This document shows, one piece after another, positions 51,744 to 61,309 of a DNA stretch of 64,000 bases. Numbering within the stretch: the stretch's first letter is position 1; every line of letters begins with the position of its first letter. The notes beneath the pieces were generated by a model. It was not told the origin of the DNA. It ran no database searches and saw only the letters and a program-made list of their open reading frames with translations. This DNA is from Cellulosimicrobium funkei (GTDB lineage Bacteria; Actinomycetota; Actinomycetes; Actinomycetales; Cellulomonadaceae). Position numbers and translations under genes: made by a program. The stretch lies in assembly GCF_004519295.1 (NCBI RefSeq), contig NZ_SOZH01000002.1, forward strand, positions 62,001 to 126,000, written 5' to 3'.

Positions 51744-54700
51744 GTGGCAACCACAGCATCGTCGAGCTCGTGGAAGTTCGAGTCCGACCTGGAGTACCAG
51801 CGCCAGGCCATCGACGCCGTCACGGGGCTGTTCAAAGGCCAGGAGGCGATGGTCTCGAACTTTACTGTCCTGGCGAATGCCGGTGTTCAGGCCGGCTTTG
51901 ATGAGCTCTCCGACCTCGGTGTCGGCAACCGGCTCCGTCTCGACGACGAGTCCATCCTGAGCAACCTGCACAAGGTCCAGGACGCTACCGGCCTTGTGCC
52001 CGAAGACTCCCTGGAGTCGATGAACTTCACCGTCGAGATGGAGACCGGGACCGGCAAGACGTACGTCTACCTGCGGACGGTCTACGAGCTCAACGAGAAG
52101 TACGGGTTCACGAAGTTCGTCATCGTGGTTCCTTCGGTGGCGATCAAGGAGGGCGTCGAGACCTCGATCTCTCAGCTGCGCGAGCACCTGGGGTCGCTGT
52201 ACGGCAACCCGGCGATGGAGCACTTTCAGTACGACTCGGCGAACCTGTCGCGGGTGCGGTCCTTCGCCGTCGCGGACTCGATCCAGATCATGATCGTGAC
52301 GGTCGCGGCGATCAACAAGACGACGAACAACATCTACAAGAACGCCGAAGCGCTCGGCGGTGAGGCCGCCATCGACCTCATCCGGGCTACACGGCCGATC
52401 ATCATCGTCGACGAGCCGCAGTCGGTCTACGGTGACGCGGGCTTCGGGAAGCGCAAGGGAGCGGGCCGCAAGGCTCTGGAGGAGTTCAACGCCCTGGCTA
52501 CGGTCCGGTACTCGGCCACGCACCCCAAGGGTGACAAGGCGAACCTCGTGTACCGACTCGACGCCATCGCCGCCTACGACCAGCAGCTCGTCAAGCAGAT
52601 CGAGGTCGACTCACTAGAGACAGAGGCATCTGGCACCTCGGCCTACGTCAAGCTGATCTCGACCTCCCGGGCGGGCGGCAACTTCCGCGCCAAGATCGAG
52701 GTCGATCCCCCCTCGGGTACCAAGCGCAGGACGATCACCGTCGAGGTCGGCGACAACCTCGCTGACGAGACAGGCCTGGAGCGCTACCGGCACCTCGACG
52801 TCGAGAACATCGGGGCGGGCGACGACCAGTGGATCGAGCTGTCCACGCTTGCCAAGCCCCTACGGGCCGGCGAGACGCTCGGCGACGACCTGACGGCTGA
52901 GGAGCGGGCCCGGCAGATGATCGCCCGGACCATCCGGCAGCACCTGGCAAAGGAGGTCGAGTTCGCCGAGCGCGCCAAGGCTGGCGCTCCCAAAATCAAG
53001 GTGCTCAGCCTGTTCTTCGTCGACTCCGTCTCCAAGTACCGAGTCTACGAGGAGGGCCAGGCTCAGCTTGGTGAGTATGCGCGGATCTTTGAGGAGGAGT
53101 ACGCGAAGATCGCGGCCGAGTCGAGGTACCAAATCCTCCGCACCGTGAAGTCTTCCCAGGAGGTTGCTGCCGAGGCGCACCAGGGCTACTTCTCCATCGA
53201 CAGAAGCAAAAAGGGCGGGGACGTCTTCGTCGACACCGCGGAGACGACCGACAGGGGCCGCCAGCAAGCCTTCCTGGCCTACGAGCAGATCATGAAGAAC
53301 AAGGAGTGGCTGACTACGCCGGGCACTCCCATCCGCTTCATCTTCAGCCACTCTGCGCTCCAGGAGGGCTGGGACAACCCGAATGTCTTCCAGATCTGTG
53401 TGCTGCGGAACATGGGCACTGAGCGGTGGCGTCGTCAGTCGATCGGGCGTGGCCTGCGCTTGGCGATGGAATTGCACCCTGACGGGCACCTCGAACGCGT
53501 CCACGGCCAGATGATCAACCGGCTCACGGTTATCGCGAACGAGGACTACGCGACGTTCGCCGACGGCCTGCAGAAGGAGCTCGCCGAGGACCTCGGCATG
53601 GTGTTCGGGCTCATCGCAGTCGACGCCCTTGCCGCGCTCAAGTTCAAGGAGAGCGACGCTGAAGGCGCTGCGGTGGTACCCCTCGGCGCGGAGACCGCGA
53701 AGGCTCTCGTGAAAACGTTGCGCGACGCCGGCCATGTCGACGCCAAGGGCAACGTCCGGGACTCGCTGCGCGAGATGGTGCGCAGCGAGCCCGACAAGCT
53801 CATCGAGACCATTGCGGCGACCGTTCCCGAACCCGCGGTGAAGATGGTCTTCGACGCCATCCGCCGCGTCGCCAGGCCGATCGACATCAAGAAGGCCCGC
53901 GAACGCCGCGACGTCCCGCTCGTCAAGGAACGGCTCGAAAGCCCCGAGTTCCGCGCCCTGTGGGACCGGATCAAGCACCGCACCGTCTACTCGGTCGAGG
54001 TCGACGAGGACGACCTGCGCGCCGCTCTGGTGCAGGCAGTCGTGGATATGCCTCCGGTCCCGCGCCGCAAGGCATCCTGGGTGAGCACCAGGGTCAAACT
54101 CAACCAGATGGGTGTCGGCGAGAGCTCCGCTCAACAGTCCCGCGCCAAGGTCGAGTACGCCGATGCGAACGACCTGCCGGACATCCTGTCGGTGCTCGCG
54201 GACCGGACGCAGCTCACACGGGCGACGCTCGCGCATGTCCTGACGGAGTCAGGAAAGCTCGACCAGTTCAGGCACAACCCGCAGAAGTTCATCGACGAGG
54301 TGACGGCCGCGCTGACGACCGCTAAGGAGAAGTTCCTAGTCGACGGCGTGAAGTATGAGCCGATCCCCGCCGACCGGCCCGACAATGAGCGGTGGTACTC
54401 CCAAGAGATCTTCACCGATGATGACCTCGCCGGGTACGTCGGCGAAGGTGGGAACATCATCGTCGACGAGCTCGGGGAGCCGAAGAGGTTTGCCAAGTCG
54501 GTCTTCGAGTCACTCGTTACGGACTCGGACGTCGAGCGGGCGTTTGCGAACCAGCTCGAGAAGCAGAGTGAGGTCAAGCTCTTCGTCAAGCTGCCGTCGC
54601 GATTTCAGATCGCCACCCCTCTCGGCAACTACAACCCCGACTGGGCCGCCGTCCTCGAGCGGGAAGGCGAGGAGAGCCTCTACTTCGTCATTGAGACCAA

Positions 54701-54872
54701 GGGGACGACGGACAAGAGCAAGCTGCGCGCCTCCGAGCGTCAGAAGATCGACTCTGCGATCCGGCACTTCGAGGCCATCAAGGTCGCCAACACGTACGCC
54801 GACCTCGTCTACCCCACGCACCCGGTCGTCTCAGTGGCCGACCTCGGGGCGTACATTGACGGGATGGACTAA
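51744..54872 (+). CDS. res: Type III restriction enzyme, Res helicase-nuclease subunit
   Basis: 1042 residues from a GTG immediately after the Mod stop. Walker A METGTGKTYVYLRT (Lys105), motif II VDEPQSVYG (Asp223), motifs V and VI in ALQEGWDNPNVFQ and RRQSIGRGLRL. Near the end a PD-(D/E)xK nuclease is visible: NPDWAAVLE followed by FVIETKGTTDKSK (Asp near 966, Glu near 983, Lys near 985). This is the canonical Res layout, so it should cleave DNA after ATP-driven collision with a second Mod-Res complex at unmethylated sites. All catalytic residues appear intact. Confidence 0.93.
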   Translation: MATTASSSSWKFESDLEYQRQAIDAVTGLFKGQEAMVSNFTVLANAGVQAGFDELSDLGVGNRLRLDDESILSNLHKVQDATGLVPEDSLESMNFTVEMETGTGKTYVYLRTVYELNEKYGFTKFVIVVPSVAIKEGVETSISQLREHLGSLYGNPAMEHFQYDSANLSRVRSFAVADSIQIMIVTVAAINKTTNNIYKNAEALGGEAAIDLIRATRPIIIVDEPQSVYGDAGFGKRKGAGRKALEEFNALATVRYSATHPKGDKANLVYRLDAIAAYDQQLVKQIEVDSLETEASGTSAYVKLISTSRAGGNFRAKIEVDPPSGTKRRTITVEVGDNLADETGLERYRHLDVENIGAGDDQWIELSTLAKPLRAGETLGDDLTAEERARQMIARTIRQHLAKEVEFAERAKAGAPKIKVLSLFFVDSVSKYRVYEEGQAQLGEYARIFEEEYAKIAAESRYQILRTVKSSQEVAAEAHQGYFSIDRSKKGGDVFVDTAETTDRGRQQAFLAYEQIMKNKEWLTTPGTPIRFIFSHSALQEGWDNPNVFQICVLRNMGTERWRRQSIGRGLRLAMELHPDGHLERVHGQMINRLTVIANEDYATFADGLQKELAEDLGMVFGLIAVDALAALKFKESDAEGAAVVPLGAETAKALVKTLRDAGHVDAKGNVRDSLREMVRSEPDKLIETIAATVPEPAVKMVFDAIRRVARPIDIKKARERRDVPLVKERLESPEFRALWDRIKHRTVYSVEVDEDDLRAALVQAVVDMPPVPRRKASWVSTRVKLNQMGVGESSAQQSRAKVEYADANDLPDILSVLADRTQLTRATLAHVLTESGKLDQFRHNPQKFIDEVTAALTTAKEKFLVDGVKYEPIPADRPDNERWYSQEIFTDDDLAGYVGEGGNIIVDELGEPKRFAKSVFESLVTDSDVERAFANQLEKQSEVKLFVKLPSRFQIATPLGNYNPDWAAVLEREGEESLYFVIETKGTTDKSKLRASERQKIDSAIRHFEAIKVANTYADLVYPTHPVVSVADLGAYIDGMD

Positions 54873-54877
54873 CGGCC

Positions 54878-57800
54878 GTGACCGAGATCGACTTCTCACC
54901 GGAGCGTCCGAATGCGGCAGTTTCGGGCATGACCGGTCGCCGAGAGCGGAAATTCACCGCGGAGGAAGCATCTGCGGCGGCTCACGAAGTCGTTCACCAT
55001 GACCCGACGCAACATCGCAAAGTCGACTACCTACCTGCCGACGCTCACGCGGCAGCAGCGGGCGTTGAAGGACTCGCCGACGAGCTTCATGGCTTGGCCG
55101 CAACATTCCGGTACGCCCTTCAAGGAGCAGGAGACAACGCCGCCCACCTCAGCGACGATCGCTTGCAGGGCATCGCAGAACTGATCCAGAACGCCGAAGA
55201 CCTTGGAGCGACGACGGCATCGATCACAGTCGACGTGGAGCGAAGTCGCCTGCTCTTCCAACACGACGGCGCCGGACTGACCCTTCACGACGTGTGGGGC
55301 CTCACCGTCCCGTGGCTGAGCCTGAAGGCGACGGACGCCGAAAAGCACGGCCGGTTTGGTGTCGGACTTAAGACCCTCCAGGCATTGTCGCCCGTACTAG
55401 AGGTTCACCAAGGGCAGTTCCACGTTCGATTTGAGGCGAATGACCTCGCAGTCGCGGCTGATAGAAGACTGTGGCCGACGGCCTCACCAGGTGTGACCAC
55501 CTTCATTGTGCCGTTCGAGGCGGGAGTGGTGAACCATCGGGATGTGACCGACTGGCTGGAGTCGTGGGGCGACGCCGGACTTGTCTTCCTCAAGAGTATC
55601 CACACGGTCGAGTTAAAACACAAGGGCACAACGGAGATCCGCCTCCACGTCGACCGCGGGCCCAAGATCCCTCTCGAGTCATCCCCTGGAACCGTTCGCC
55701 AATCCGTCGTGTCAGCGGACGGACGCAAGTGGTCAACGTACTCCCAGAGTGTACTGGTGCCGGCAGATGCACACCGAGCCCGTAAGGCGCAGACCCGAAC
55801 CACGCCGATTGCGCTGGCGTTCCCGCAGTTCCCCGGAGATCGGGGTCACCTGCACGTTGGGCTTCCAGTCCGGCCCATCGGGCTCCCGTTCCGACTGCTC
55901 GCTCAGTTCGACCCCCTCGCTAACCGTCGGGATATCGCAGACACGACCTTCAACCGTTGGTTGTTTGAACCGCTCAGTAAACTCTGGTGCGAAGCCGTTC
56001 TCAATCTGTTCGCCGACGACCCCCAACTTGCATGGCAACAGATCCCGCTTCGCGATGAGTTCGACGCCGACAAGCGCACTAACGGGAAGATGCGCACAAT
56101 CCTGAACGAGCACCTCCTAGATCGAGCACGGCGGAACCTTACAGAGCGCCTGAAGCTGTCCGACGGCGTGCCGCGACCGCTTTCTGACCTGGCCTACGAG
56201 GCGCCCGAGCTAACAGGCGTCCTGACCGCCGATGACATCATGCTAGCGGCCGGAACTGTCGGGACACTTCACGCCGACCTCCGCGATGCCGACCAACGGT
56301 GGCGTGTCGTCATCTCGGAACTTGGCGATCTGGGCGCGAAGGTACCTGTCGAATTGGGCGTGGCGGAGGCGCTTTCACTCCTCGAGGACACATCACGCCC
56401 AGCGAGGTTCGTTGCCGACCTCACCGGAATCGGGGTTTCCGCGAAAGCAACTGAACGTCTATGGGACGTACCTTGCCTCGTTCTCGCCAATCAGGAGCAT
56501 GTCCAGCCAAATTCGGTGCGAGGGCTCCGCGTCATCCTTGCCGACGGCGCCGACGACCTCTGGGGAACGTTGGGTCTCGGTACCCGGCTCGCCGACGAGT
56601 ACCTCGCGAGCAGCGGGTGGCCAACGATCCGGACGTGGCTAATCGCCGAGAAGCTTATGCGCACAGACGTGTTTGCCCAAGACGCGCTCGAGGTCCTCGC
56701 GGACGCCGGGAACGGGCGGCAGCCGCTGCGACTTAGCGACGAGCAACTAGTCGCTGTCCGCGATGCGTTCGAAGGCCTTCCCCCGGAAACTAGGACGGGC
56801 TTCGGTCGTGGCATCGGGCGATCGATCGAACTCGAGGCGTTTACGCACGACGCCGAGGGAAAACGTATAAGGAGACACGCTCGACCTGCTGATGCTTACA
56901 TTGTCGAGCGTGACGTGAGCGCCTGGTTCGTGGCTGCAGGCGCGACACCGGAGCTTGTTTGGCTGAGCCGGCGTTATTTTGACCTCCTGACGGCTGGCCG
57001 CTCTCGCGAAGGCGTCGGGGCTCAGCAGCTCTTTGGGATTCTAGGGGCGGAACGCGCGCCTCGGCTTACTCCGCACCCCCACGGCGACACCAAGTACGCT
57101 GGCCAGCCGCCGGGCGTATCCCGCCACCTCACCAGTTCGCCCAAACGCCGCGAAGCGCAGCTGGCGAGCCACTCTGCCGACTACACGGTAGCCGACAAGT
57201 TCTCCCGCGATCTCGACGCGGTCCTTCACCACATTGCGTCCGTCGCGGGCAAGGACGCCGAAGGCATCAGGCTCCGTCGATCGGTCGCGTTACTCAATAC
57301 CCTCAATCGTGCGTGGGAACGACTTGAGCCGAAGCGTGTGATGGCTGCCAGCGCGTATTACACGTGGAATTACCGGGGAACCGTCGATGCGTGGTGGTTG
57401 GCGAGTGCGGCGTCGATACCGTGGCTGACCGCCGCCGACGGTTCGCTAGCCGCCCCCGACGACCTCCGAGTACGCACGCCCGGCACTATTGCAATCTTCG
57501 GTGACAATCCAAGCCAGTTCGTGACGGACGAGCTCGTTGCGAGCGGACACGCAACGGTACTTGCCGCATTGGGCGTCAGGGGCGACCCGAGGCCCGGAGA
57601 GCTTCTAGACGGTCTCCGCGAGATTCGCGAGGATGCTGACGTCGACAGCCGGATGGCAGGTGACCTGGCTGCCCCCATGTACAAGGCACTCGCAGCTCAG
57701 ATTCCCCCCGATGGGTCCTGGGCCAGGGGTATTGGGGACGTGAGCGCTGGTGCTTTGCGCCGCGCCTTTGCTGAAGGCAAGGGTCTGATTGCCACGACCC

Positions 57801-59383
57801 TGGGTTGGCGCCGCCCTTCGGTCGTGTTATCAGGTCCTGCCATCTTCGAAGACCTCGCGCCTTTCGTCCCGGCAGTCACCGGGACCGAACGACTTTGGGA
57901 GATCCTCGGGATCAAGGCACCGTCCGGTGACGATGCCGTCGACATCCTGCGCAGCCTCTCGAAAACGCAAAGCCTTTCAAAGCAGCACCGACTCGCCATG
58001 CTGGAGGCTCTGCGGGTGCTCGCCCGTGAGTCAAGCAACCGTTCCCTTCAACGCAGCTCAGTCTGGGTAGGGGATAGGTGGACTTCGAAGCGGCCGGTCT
58101 ACGTCGTTGACAACCCACTCCTAGCCGAAAGCCTCTCTGCCTTTATCCCGGTCTGGGCGCCCGGAGGCGCTCTCACCCAGTTTGAGTCACTGATCGATAG
58201 GTACAGGCTTACTCGTATCGACGCTTTCCGTGCGCACGTCGTCAGACCCGGGACGGCCACCTACGAGCCTCGACTAACGGCCGTCTTCGCGACAGCCGCT
58301 GCGATCCTTCGCGAGGATCTGGTCAAGAGCGACCCGGTGAGCGAGCAGAGCCTCACCGTGCCTTGGGGTGACCTCCAGAGCTTCCGCGTCTGCACCCTAC
58401 CCGGTCTTACAGTCGAGATCCGCGCCGGCGAGGCCGGCCCTATGCTCCGCTTCAACCCCGACGCTTGGCTCGACTCGGCATCCTCGACGCTCTATCTCTC
58501 GCATGACGACAACGCTGGCAAGCCCGGCGCCGGTGCGTACGCAGTTGCTTCGGCGTTCACGGGTGACGTGCGGCGAATCTCGCACGACTGGGTTGTTGCG
58601 TGGGCGCGCGCCGAGGAAGGGGTCCGTGCCGAAGAGGTAAGTTCCGCTGCGAGTAGGGAGGCGCAGTCGAAGCGCCTCCGAGACGAAAAGGACGCCCAGC
58701 AGCTCGAAGAACTCGCGCATCGACCAAAAGCAAGACCAGATAAGGCAAGGCTTGCAGGCGCCGAGGAGGTGGCGGCCGGGCCGTCAACTAGCACGAGGGT
58801 ATCGAGGGCAGTTCCTCGAACGCTCGTGGACCTCGGTTCTTTCACGCTTGTTGACGAGCGGGGCGAGCTGCTTTCTTCGAGCGCGTCGCTTGGCCCTTCC
58901 GGAGCTGACGCCAAAGGTGGGAGGAGGAGCCGGGGACTTGCTGAGCCAGATCGATCCCGCCCAAAGAAGAAGCGACCGGGCGTCGGGGCGAAAAACTACA
59001 CGGCCGAGGAACTTGAATCGAAAGGGCTGGAGCTCGCCAAATGGGTCCTTGGCCTCGATGACGGCCGTGTCGTTGACATCCGCAATCAGCACAACGTCGG
59101 AGCGGATGCGATCGACGACCTTCAGAACTTCTATGAGTTGAAGGCGTATGCGGGCCCGATCCCAGACGTCGTCCAACTCCAGGACTCACAGGTCGCGCGC
59201 GCGTTATCGACGGACAATTTTTTCCTCGTTGTGGTCGGGAACCTCGAGGAGGGCAGTGGCGTGCCGGAAGCCCGAGTCATCGTGAGCCCGCTCCGCGAGC
59301 TCCGCGCTCAACCCTCCGGAGCGGTGAAGCTCGGGGGCGTTCTGGCAGCAAAGGGAATCAGGTACACCTTCGAGCAACGATGA
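54878..59383 (+). CDS. Sacsin/HSP90-like ATPase with C-terminal DUF3883 nuclease-like domain
   Basis: 1501 residues from a GTG six bases after the Res stop. GHKL ATPase motifs at the N-terminus: GIAELIQNAEDLGA near 100-113, FQHDGAGLT near 127-135, and GRFGVGLKT near 157, like sacsin and HSP90. The ~1200-residue middle has no domain I recognise. The C-terminus (about 1395-1490) is DUF3883: ELESKGLELAKWVLG, then VGADAIDDLQNFYELKAYAG, a PD-ExK-like arrangement. GC is clearly lower than outside, with TTA codons at 55613, 57827 and 59204. Likely a sensor or effector of the defence operon; mechanism unknown. Confidence 0.8.
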   Translation: MTEIDFSPERPNAAVSGMTGRRERKFTAEEASAAAHEVVHHDPTQHRKVDYLPADAHAAAAGVEGLADELHGLAATFRYALQGAGDNAAHLSDDRLQGIAELIQNAEDLGATTASITVDVERSRLLFQHDGAGLTLHDVWGLTVPWLSLKATDAEKHGRFGVGLKTLQALSPVLEVHQGQFHVRFEANDLAVAADRRLWPTASPGVTTFIVPFEAGVVNHRDVTDWLESWGDAGLVFLKSIHTVELKHKGTTEIRLHVDRGPKIPLESSPGTVRQSVVSADGRKWSTYSQSVLVPADAHRARKAQTRTTPIALAFPQFPGDRGHLHVGLPVRPIGLPFRLLAQFDPLANRRDIADTTFNRWLFEPLSKLWCEAVLNLFADDPQLAWQQIPLRDEFDADKRTNGKMRTILNEHLLDRARRNLTERLKLSDGVPRPLSDLAYEAPELTGVLTADDIMLAAGTVGTLHADLRDADQRWRVVISELGDLGAKVPVELGVAEALSLLEDTSRPARFVADLTGIGVSAKATERLWDVPCLVLANQEHVQPNSVRGLRVILADGADDLWGTLGLGTRLADEYLASSGWPTIRTWLIAEKLMRTDVFAQDALEVLADAGNGRQPLRLSDEQLVAVRDAFEGLPPETRTGFGRGIGRSIELEAFTHDAEGKRIRRHARPADAYIVERDVSAWFVAAGATPELVWLSRRYFDLLTAGRSREGVGAQQLFGILGAERAPRLTPHPHGDTKYAGQPPGVSRHLTSSPKRREAQLASHSADYTVADKFSRDLDAVLHHIASVAGKDAEGIRLRRSVALLNTLNRAWERLEPKRVMAASAYYTWNYRGTVDAWWLASAASIPWLTAADGSLAAPDDLRVRTPGTIAIFGDNPSQFVTDELVASGHATVLAALGVRGDPRPGELLDGLREIREDADVDSRMAGDLAAPMYKALAAQIPPDGSWARGIGDVSAGALRRAFAEGKGLIATTLGWRRPSVVLSGPAIFEDLAPFVPAVTGTERLWEILGIKAPSGDDAVDILRSLSKTQSLSKQHRLAMLEALRVLARESSNRSLQRSSVWVGDRWTSKRPVYVVDNPLLAESLSAFIPVWAPGGALTQFESLIDRYRLTRIDAFRAHVVRPGTATYEPRLTAVFATAAAILREDLVKSDPVSEQSLTVPWGDLQSFRVCTLPGLTVEIRAGEAGPMLRFNPDAWLDSASSTLYLSHDDNAGKPGAGAYAVASAFTGDVRRISHDWVVAWARAEEGVRAEEVSSAASREAQSKRLRDEKDAQQLEELAHRPKARPDKARLAGAEEVAAGPSTSTRVSRAVPRTLVDLGSFTLVDERGELLSSSASLGPSGADAKGGRRSRGLAEPDRSRPKKKRPGVGAKNYTAEELESKGLELAKWVLGLDDGRVVDIRNQHNVGADAIDDLQNFYELKAYAGPIPDVVQLQDSQVARALSTDNFFLVVVGNLEEGSGVPEARVIVSPLRELRAQPSGAVKLGGVLAAKGIRYTFEQR

Positions 59384-59390
59384 GCGATGC

Positions 59391-59427
59391 GGCCGCAACG
59401 ACCGGTCGCAATGGTCTCCTTGCGGCC
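59391..59427. terminator. Weak inverted repeat after the island operon
   Basis: GGCCGCAA at 59391-59398 and TTGCGGCC at 59420-59427, a perfect 8-bp pair with a 21-base loop, between convergent genes. Confidence 0.35.
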
Positions 59428-59523
59428 CGGTGTGTGCTCTGCGCCGGGTCGCTACACGCCAAGGTGGCGGTGCGATGGACCTTTCAGTTCTGACGGGAGG
59501 AATGAGGGTCGTGCGCTGCTGCG

Positions 59524-60411
59524 CTATGCAGTTCTGAAGCGCTCGAAGCGCCAGGCGAGTAGCTCTCGGTCGGGGCGCTCCGAATAGCGACGCGGCACGC
59601 TGAGCTGTCGCCCGTGCATCTCCTGCAGCCCATGTTTGAGCATGGGACCGTCGATCTCTCGGAGGAGTTTGAGCGCGATCCGGACCTCACCGTCAGGCGT
59701 GACGCCCAGCATGTTCTGGTCGTACGCGGCGTGATGGATCTTGCAGAGGGCGAGTCCGTTGTTCACGGTCGGCAGTCCATGTTCTTCGCTGTCCGGGACG
59801 ATGTGCGCGGCGTCGAGCAGCGCCCCGTGCTTGAGCTCGCAGATTGCGCACCGGGTCTCGTAGGCGACGAGGACGCGGGTGCGGAACGCCGGCTGGTGCA
59901 GACGCTGCTTGGCGAGCCGGAGCGCGTACTCGCGCTGCGGGGTCGTGAGGTGGGCCGGGTCCGGGATGAACCGGAAGGCCTCGTCGAGGGCGATGAGGAA
60001 CTGGTTGTTCTCCGGCTCGTCGTCCACGACGTACACCGGGGCGACCGGGGTGTAGATGTTCGGGACTTCCTTGCGGAACAGGATGAGCGGCATCCCGCTC
60101 GTCATCGCCTCGCGCAGCTTGCGGTTGTCGCCGCTCCACGGGTCACCGGCGCGGTACGCGTAGTGGAGGAGACCGTCGTCGGACTCGGTGTCGTCGTACG
60201 GTCCGCTCGCCGAGCTGACGATCGACAGCGTCGAGGAGAAGCTCTGCGGGTTGCGGATCCCGCGCGAGTAGTCGATGACCGGGAGCTTGCGGCCGTCGAT
60301 GTGGAAGTCGAGCAGCTCGTCCCGGTGGAGGAACCCGCCGTTCGCCTCGGCCCGGTCGTGCACCCACTGGATGATGCGTGTGCGCAGCGCGGCTTCGACG
60401 GCAGAGTCCAT
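59524..60411 (-). CDS. HNH endonuclease
   Basis: 295 residues. The C-terminal ~110 residues hold an HNH domain: YETRCAICELKHGALLDAAHIVPDSEEHGLPTVNNGLALCKIHHAAYDQN, with the CxxC zinc pair, the AHIVP His, the NNG Asn and the final His residues all in place. The N-terminal ~170 residues are a putative DNA-recognition part of unknown fold. Nucleases of this layout are often found next to restriction systems and may cut modified or foreign DNA. Convergent to the sacsin-like gene; whether it belongs to the island or is native cannot be decided here. Confidence 0.85.
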   Translation of the reverse strand: MDSAVEAALRTRIIQWVHDRAEANGGFLHRDELLDFHIDGRKLPVIDYSRGIRNPQSFSSTLSIVSSASGPYDDTESDDGLLHYAYRAGDPWSGDNRKLREAMTSGMPLILFRKEVPNIYTPVAPVYVVDDEPENNQFLIALDEAFRFIPDPAHLTTPQREYALRLAKQRLHQPAFRTRVLVAYETRCAICELKHGALLDAAHIVPDSEEHGLPTVNNGLALCKIHHAAYDQNMLGVTPDGEVRIALKLLREIDGPMLKHGLQEMHGRQLSVPRRYSERPDRELLAWRFERFRTA

Positions 60412-60436
60412 GCCGGCAGCTCACCAGGCGGCCCGC

Positions 60437-60483
60437 AAACGGGCAAGTGTCCGTCGGGTGAAGTTCGCCGAGAGTGCCCGTTT
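60437..60483. terminator. Inverted repeat between the HNH gene and the response regulator
   Basis: AAACGGGCA at 60437-60445 and TGCCCGTTT at 60475-60483 pair perfectly around a 29-base loop, between two minus-strand genes, upstream of the HNH start and past the regulator stop. A terminator or a junction repeat of the island are both possible. Confidence 0.4.
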
Positions 60484-60515
60484 CGTCTGACGGGCTCGAC
60501 AGTTCCCGCCAGCGG

Positions 60516-61169
60516 CTACGCGCTGTTCCCAGCCGACTGCGACACCAGCACCGCGAGCTGTACGCGGTTCGTGACGCCAAGCTTCGCGCTCGCCGCGGAG
60601 AGGTGGGTCTTGACCGTCGCTTCGCTCACGTGCAGCCGCTGCGCGATCTCGGGGTTGGACAGGCCCTGCGCGACGAGCCGCGCGACGTCGAGCTCGCGCT
60701 CGGTGAGGGTTGCGACCTGCTGGGCGGCCTCCCTGCGCCCCGCCGCGCCGGGCCCGGCGGTGACCTGTGCCATGACGACGCGCGCGGCGCGGGGCGACAG
60801 CGCGCCGTCGCCGGCTGCGACGGCGCGGACGGCGGAGACGATCTCGTCGGGTGACGCGTCCTTGGCGAGGAACCCGGACGCCCCGGCGTGGACGGCGTCG
60901 AGGATGCTGGACTCGGTGTCGAACGACGTCATGGCGATGACGCCGGGCGGGTCGGGGAGCGCCCGCACGGCGCGTGTCGCCGTCACGCCGTCGACGCGGG
61001 GCATGCGCAGGTCCAGGAGCACGACGTCGGGGTGGTGCGCCTGCACGGCCGTCACGACCTCGTCGCCGTCGGCGGCCTCGGCGACGACCTCGATGTCGTC
61101 GGGTCGCAGGATGGTCCGCAGCAGCCGTCGCACCATCGGGTCGTCGTCGACCACGAGCACCTTGATCAC
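60516..61169 (-). CDS. NarL/LuxR-family response regulator
   Basis: 217 residues. Receiver domain: VLVVDDDPMVRR with the acidic pocket, VVLLDLRMPRVDG with phospho-acceptor Asp53, and MTSFD and FLAKDAS with the conserved Thr and Lys. The C-terminal LuxR helix-turn-helix is LTERELDVARLVAQGLSNPEIAQRLHVSEATVKTHLS at about residues 152-190. Its partner histidine kinase usually lies next door in actinobacteria but is absent on both sides here. Target genes unknown. Confidence 0.92.
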   Translation of the reverse strand: MIKVLVVDDDPMVRRLLRTILRPDDIEVVAEAADGDEVVTAVQAHHPDVVLLDLRMPRVDGVTATRAVRALPDPPGVIAMTSFDTESSILDAVHAGASGFLAKDASPDEIVSAVRAVAAGDGALSPRAARVVMAQVTAGPGAAGRREAAQQVATLTERELDVARLVAQGLSNPEIAQRLHVSEATVKTHLSAASAKLGVTNRVQLAVLVSQSAGNSA

Positions 61170-61309
61170 GACCCGACCCTAGCGGCGCGCGCCCACGGCG
61201 CGTCCGCCGCGACCGCCGTCCTCGGCGCCGGGCGCAACGGCCGTGCCACCCGTCGCGACCACCGCCCGTCGCCACCGCAGCCCGCCGCTGATGCGCGGCG
61301 CGACCGCCG

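Noticed and set aside
48983-54872. Interpretation of the island as a DISARM or BREX system
   Set aside because: No DUF1998 protein or PLD partner (DISARM) and no PglZ or BrxC/L proteins (BREX) are present; Mod and Res match type III restriction.
59387-59587. Small + strand frame after the sacsin-like gene
   Set aside because: No ribosome-binding site, an Arg/Ser-rich translation, and overlap with the 3' end of the HNH gene.
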